DNA from: Methylobacterium sp. C25
GTDB lineage: Bacteria; Pseudomonadota; Alphaproteobacteria; Rhizobiales; Beijerinckiaceae
Assembly (NCBI RefSeq): GCF_021352225.1
Contig: NZ_JAAUVI010000011.1
Location: forward strand, 62,001-126,000
Reading direction: 5' to 3'
Length of the DNA stretch: 64,000 nucleotides
The notes under the pieces are model-generated. The model was not told the DNA's origin and did not search any database. It worked only from the letters and a program-made list of their open reading frames with translations. This document shows positions 59,845-64,000 of the stretch, in pieces; within the stretch, counting starts at the first letter, position 1, and each line of letters opens with the position of its first letter. The translations under genes were made by a program, and so were the position numbers.

Positions 59845-62709
59845 TCAGTCCGCATCGGAGAGTCGCGAGACGTACCAGCTTCGAGCCGCCCGCCAGTCCC
59901 GCGACGACACTCCGCTCGGGAACAGGTCGAGGTATGGTTCGAGGAGCACGCGTGCCTCGTCCCGACGACCATGATCGGTGAGAAGCTTCACCAGATCGAA
60001 CACGACCCGCAGGCCGAGAGCGGGGGCCTCCTGGCGTTCGGCGATGTCCAGAGCCCGCCTCAGCTCGCGCTCGCGCGAGGCCGGAGTGGGATCGGTGATC
60101 TGCGCGCGAACCCGCAGAAATTCCGGCCAGGCCCAGTGTGCCTCGTCTCGGCCGTCGTCGACGCGTTCGGCCAGTCGCAAGAACGCTTCGCGGGCGGGAT
60201 GATCGACATCGGCGTTGATGAGCAGATCCGTGATGAGCGTCGAATAGAGCGGATCGAAGTCCATGCCGCTGGCAGCCGCGAAGACACGCTCGATGCGGCC
60301 TTGCGGATGTTCGTCGTTGCCGGTCGTGGCCCAGGCCATAAACAACTCGCCGTACACTTTCCAGAACCCGAGACCATGCCGGCTCGCGGTCTGGACGAGC
60401 AGCGGCGCCGCGCGTTCGACGGCTGTCTCGTCACCGTTCAGGGCATGAACCATGCACCACCCCTCGGCGAGCGCGCAGCAGAGCGTGCAGGCGTGGTCGA
60501 GAGCGCGCGCTTTTTCCAAGGCATCACGCGCGACGTCGATGGCCGTCGAGAACTGACCTTCGATCCAGAATATGCGCGACAGGAAGGCGAGCCCGGCGAC
60601 GCGTTGGTCGAGACCGAAGCGAAAGCGCTGAACCGGAGGATGCCGATCGTACCATCCGAGTGACGTCTCGATCAGGCGGCGTCCCTCGGCATGCTCGCCC
60701 AGGAAGTGATGGGAGACACCCGCGATACGCTGTCCGGCGGCAAAGGCCTCACGGTCGTGTCCAAGACTGGCCTGCTCCATCATCTCTCGTGCATGGCGAA
60801 GTGAGCCCGCATAGTCGCCGCAACGCAGATGAAAGAGCCACAATCCGTAATGAGCCTGGAGCCCGACTTCGACGTCGGAGAGTTCCGCGGCGAGTTCGAG
60901 GGCACGGCTCCAGGCATTCCTGGTTTCCGCAACGGGGCCTTTCGCCCATGTCAGGCAGGCGCCGAGCGCCTTCTGGGCAGCCATCTCGGCCTGAGAATGG
61001 ATCGGACCCTGGATCGCGATCCCGCCAAGAATCTCGGAGATCCGGCGTTGGCCTTCGTCGTGTTGGGAGTGCTGAATCCAGAATGGCGCCGATTGTGAGA
61101 GGATCGTGACGCCCAGGTCGACATCGCCGGACGCGGAAAGCGCCCAGTCGAGGGCGGCCCGGATATCGTCCAGGCCGGTTGCGTGACGGTTCAGCCAGTC
61201 TTCGGTGGGCAAGATCCGCCAATCGACGGAGGCTTCCTCGGACATCGCGGCCGTGAAGCTCGCGTGCCGACGGGCGATCCCCTCGACCTCGTTGCTCTCG
61301 GCAAGCTTCTCCAGCCCGTAGAAGCGGATCGTCTCCAGCATGTGGAAGTGGGGTTCCGGCCTCACGGCATCGACGAGAAGGAGGGATTTTTCCTCAAGCT
61401 CGCCGATCAAGTCTGCCGTCTGCCATTGCTCGTCCAGGTCCCCGGCCGCGACCTGATGCGCGGCTTCTGCCGTGAAGGCCGCCGGAAATGCAGCCACGCG
61501 CCGGAACAGCCGCTTCGCCTCTGGGCTGAGCAAGTCGTGGCTCCAGTCTACCGCGCTGCGCAGGGTCCGGTGCCGGGCCAGAACCGTTCTGCGCCCGGCG
61601 GTCAGAAGCTTGAATCGATCGTCCAATCCGGTGAGCACGCCGGTCACGCCGAGCGCGGCAACCCGGGCCGCCGCGAGTTCCAAGGCGAGCGGGATTCCAT
61701 CGAGCCGTCGGCAAATCTCACCGACATCGCAGGCATTGGCGTCCAGAAGCTGGAATTCGCGGGCCCTCTCCTTTGCCCTTTCCACGAAGAGCTCCACCGC
61801 CGGATGTCCGAGCGCCTCGCTCGCTTCGCGCACGGTCTTGGGCGGCACCGCGAGCGGACCCAGCCGAAAGACGTGCTCTCCCGGCATGCCGAGCGGCTCC
61901 TGGGCCGTACCAAGGACGCTCAGATTCGCGCTGACGTGCAGGAGGTTCGCCAAGACCTCGGCGACCGCCTCCACGACATGCTCGCAATTGTCGACCACCA
62001 ACAGGATGCGGCGGTGTTCGACATAGCTCCTGAGCCGACCGGGCTGACGTAGGACCGAAGCCGGGATGGAGAGCGCTGCGCCGATCGTCGGCCAGACGAG
62101 TTGGTCCTCGGACAGTTTGCCGAGCTCTGCCAGGAACACGCCGTCAGGAAACGCGGGGACGAGCCGACGACCGGCCTCGTTGGCGAGTCGCGTCTTGCCG
62201 ACGCCTCCCGGTCCCACGATGGTCACGAGCCTGGCGCGACCCAGGAGCCCCTCGATCTCCGACATCTCCGTCGATCGGCCGATCAGGCTCGTGATGGGGT
62301 TCGTCAGGGTGCACGTCGCAGCGCGCTGCGGCGGCTCGGCAGGGAGCTGCGCCTGCCCCTCGATCGCGTCCGTTCCGGGCAGAAGGCGGTAGCCGCGTCC
62401 GAACTCGGTCGAGAGCAAGTCCCTGTCGGGTCCAAGCGCCTTCCTGAGCGCAGAGATCTGCGCCTGGAGATTGTTCTCCTCGACGACCGCCCCGCTCCAG
62501 ACCTTCTCGATCAGCTCGTCTTTTCCAACCAGACTGCCGCGGGCCTCGACGAGCACGCACAGTAGATCAAAAGCGCGTGCCCTCAACTCTACTCGTTGGC
62601 CCCCCCTCACGAGGATGCGCATCTCCGGGTAGATATAGTGGCATCCAAACCGGTGCCCCAACCCGTTGGAGAGGCCTAGTTCAACAGACAAAGGCGCGCG
62701 TGCTCGCAT
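59845..62709 (-). CDS. winged-helix / STAND-type ATPase / repeat transcriptional regulator
   Basis: The 954-residue protein has an OmpR-type winged helix at the N-terminus (RVELRARAFDLLCVLVEARG, NNLQAQISALRKALG, EFGRGYRLL), a P-loop ATPase (IVGPGGVGKTRLANEA; Walker B RRILLVVDNCEHV) with NB-ARC-like helices, and a long C-terminal helical repeat region (TPR-like). The architecture is that of AfsR/MalT-like STAND regulators in which ligand and ATP binding expose the DNA-binding unit. It is encoded 117 bases upstream of ligB on the same strand and probably controls that operon. Confidence 0.9.
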   Translation of the reverse strand: MRARAPLSVELGLSNGLGHRFGCHYIYPEMRILVRGGQRVELRARAFDLLCVLVEARGSLVGKDELIEKVWSGAVVEENNLQAQISALRKALGPDRDLLSTEFGRGYRLLPGTDAIEGQAQLPAEPPQRAATCTLTNPITSLIGRSTEMSEIEGLLGRARLVTIVGPGGVGKTRLANEAGRRLVPAFPDGVFLAELGKLSEDQLVWPTIGAALSIPASVLRQPGRLRSYVEHRRILLVVDNCEHVVEAVAEVLANLLHVSANLSVLGTAQEPLGMPGEHVFRLGPLAVPPKTVREASEALGHPAVELFVERAKERAREFQLLDANACDVGEICRRLDGIPLALELAAARVAALGVTGVLTGLDDRFKLLTAGRRTVLARHRTLRSAVDWSHDLLSPEAKRLFRRVAAFPAAFTAEAAHQVAAGDLDEQWQTADLIGELEEKSLLLVDAVRPEPHFHMLETIRFYGLEKLAESNEVEGIARRHASFTAAMSEEASVDWRILPTEDWLNRHATGLDDIRAALDWALSASGDVDLGVTILSQSAPFWIQHSQHDEGQRRISEILGGIAIQGPIHSQAEMAAQKALGACLTWAKGPVAETRNAWSRALELAAELSDVEVGLQAHYGLWLFHLRCGDYAGSLRHAREMMEQASLGHDREAFAAGQRIAGVSHHFLGEHAEGRRLIETSLGWYDRHPPVQRFRFGLDQRVAGLAFLSRIFWIEGQFSTAIDVARDALEKARALDHACTLCCALAEGWCMVHALNGDETAVERAAPLLVQTASRHGLGFWKVYGELFMAWATTGNDEHPQGRIERVFAAASGMDFDPLYSTLITDLLINADVDHPAREAFLRLAERVDDGRDEAHWAWPEFLRVRAQITDPTPASRERELRRALDIAERQEAPALGLRVVFDLVKLLTDHGRRDEARVLLEPYLDLFPSGVSSRDWRAARSWYVSRLSDAD

Positions 62710-63131
62710 CCGACGAACGTAACGGCACTACTCGCCGGTGTCTCGATGTGCCGCCCCCAGCAAAGGTACTCGGAGAACGTTCCGACCGGCGAACCCGGAC
62801 GGGCGGCTGAGCGCCCAACCTAGTAGTGCCGGGCTTTAGATTGCAGGCCCGGAAGCGAACATCGATGTTGGGAGGCTGAAGACCGAGTTGGGAGATTACC
62901 TGCTGGACTGCTCTCGGGGTGTCATATTTAAGCAGCTGACGCACGACATTCACCTGGCGTTGGCCGAACAAAATCAGAAGGATTTCATTGAAAATTGCGC
63001 GTTAAGTAGACGGTGCAAGATTGCGGCATTCACACCAACTGCATGTCATCAGGTTTCAGTTTCAAACGCCGAGCTATGTCGCGAAACAGGCGAACGACCA
63101 CGACAACGTCGCCGTACGTCAAGGCCTTCTT
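62710..63131. other. intergenic region with an unconfirmed minus-strand frame
   Basis: A minus-strand frame from 62971 starts with a fairly protein-like FGQRQVNVVRQLLKYDTPRA but then becomes arginine- and serine-rich to 62681. It may be a remnant (N-terminal ~60 residues). Otherwise it holds the regulator's promoter. Confidence 0.3.
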
Positions 63132-64000
63132 CTATCGTTTAATCAAAACCGCGCATGTTCCACTCAGAGCACAACACGTTCCGACAACTATAAATACAAG
63201 AGCCGTGTTGTGCCCGATATCTAGCAAATGACCGATAGCGGGCTCGGCGAGTCCGGCAAACAGATAGGAATAAGTGCTCATGACGCCAGTTGCCGTTCCA
63301 GCCCGTTGACGTCCGACAAGATCCGGTACTAGAGCCCAAAAGGTCGCATGCGGTCCGTAGACGAAAAATCCGCAAAGAAATAGCACGACTATCGCCCAAA
63401 TGCTTGAGATCGGTAGAGTATACATCACGGCCGTCGCGCCTACTGCCAACAGCATGTACAGAGCAATCGGCTTCCAGCGCACTGATCCGAAAAACCGGTC
63501 AGAGATCCACCCATTCGAAAGCGCACCGAATGCCATACCGACTGGGAGCGCGACAGTGATCCACCGTGCATTGAGACCCGTGACTTCGCCCAATTTTGCT
63601 GTGGCCTCCAGAAAATGTACTGGTACCCAGACAACGAGACCGTATCGAGCGGCATTGTTGAAACCCAGTGCAACTCCGCCGATATGGATTTTTAAGTTTG
63701 ATAGGATCGCTTTGTAACGCTCCCTCGAGCTTTCCGGCTCTGCATCGGATGCGTCCGCAGCACATTCTTTTTCCGCATCCGCATCGACCTCGCGTTTAAA
63801 ACCCATATCTTCTGGATTGTCGCGAACCACAAAATAGAAGACAATTCCCGCGACCATCAGCAATACGACGGGAAGACGAAAGACCCATCTCCATTCGAGA
63901 TGAAATGTGTCTACGACCAGCAGTCCCAGGACATAGGTGACGACAGACGACATTCCTGCTGCGAACAGGTATAATCCGTAGACTTTCCCGCGCTCAGCTT
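63132..64000 (-). CDS. MFS transporter (organophosphate/anion-cation symporter type), 5' partial
   Basis: The frame is open to the right edge (AERGKVYGLYLFAAGM precedes the first ATG), so at least 289 residues of the C-terminal two thirds are visible, with about eight hydrophobic segments and a long charged central loop (residues rich in Asp/Glu). VRDNPEDMGF and FVYGPHATFWALVPDLVGRQRAG are typical of GlpT/ACS-type transporters for organic anions. It could import another aromatic or organic acid. Confidence 0.85.
   Translation of the reverse strand, partial: AERGKVYGLYLFAAGMSSVVTYVLGLLVVDTFHLEWRWVFRLPVVLLMVAGIVFYFVVRDNPEDMGFKREVDADAEKECAADASDAEPESSRERYKAILSNLKIHIGGVALGFNNAARYGLVVWVPVHFLEATAKLGEVTGLNARWITVALPVGMAFGALSNGWISDRFFGSVRWKPIALYMLLAVGATAVMYTLPISSIWAIVVLFLCGFFVYGPHATFWALVPDLVGRQRAGTATGVMSTYSYLFAGLAEPAIGHLLDIGHNTALVFIVVGTCCALSGTCAVLIKR

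Overview
The window is high-GC alphaproteobacterial DNA, most like Methylobacterium or Methylorubrum. That reading is inferred from several things seen together: three short proteins resembling the DUF6894 type, stacked hybrid histidine kinases and a bacteriophytochrome, an HWE-type sensor kinase, candidate EcfG-type promoters (GGAAC and a GTT box 16 bases apart), and many short exported or membrane proteins. No phage, conjugation or CRISPR machinery was recognised.

Left part (1-13.7 kb), core-like: the end of a phosphatidylserine decarboxylase, a CobW-type metallochaperone GTPase with a histidine loop, a conserved hypothetical, small envelope or unknown proteins, an RND efflux pair (lipoprotein adaptor plus permease), an alpha-oxoamine-synthase-type PLP enzyme, recJ, then tRNA-Tyr and tRNA-Gly.

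Middle part (13.7-34.3 kb), accessory and partly decayed: it begins directly after tRNA-Gly. It holds an XRE regulator diverging from a metallophosphoesterase, remnants of a YhaN-like ATPase and of a YedK/SRAP gene, a large hybrid histidine kinase, an HD-domain hydrolase diverging from a GlxA/AraC regulator, a TnpB-related protein whose RuvC-II glutamate seems to be glutamine, and a run of very short genes. Several short genes carry in-frame stops or frameshifts. Stress functions cluster at 27.5-34.3 kb (YciF-like ferritin-fold protein, PPOX-fold stress protein, CsbD-like protein, truncated ECF sigma factor, KatE-type catalase).

34.5-44 kb: an acyl-CoA-dehydrogenase-like enzyme, a PIG-L deacetylase, a SAM methyltransferase and a GT2 glycosyltransferase face a convergent operon of three more glycosyltransferases, forming one candidate glycoconjugate pathway. 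After it come a cytochrome b561, an Rmf-like protein, a short-chain dehydrogenase and dinB.

44-48.5 kb: a second stretch of short genes. It shares a nearly duplicated 58-residue membrane-protein gene and a set of palindromic repeats with the 26.8-30.4 kb stretch.

48.5-64 kb: a bacteriophytochrome / response regulator / hybrid kinase operon, a PRC-barrel protein, an orphan receiver fragment, an HWE kinase, and a minus-strand aromatic ring-cleavage operon (LigB, LigA, MFS transporter, short-chain dehydrogenase) preceded by a large winged-helix/ATPase/repeat regulator. A second MFS transporter runs off the right edge.
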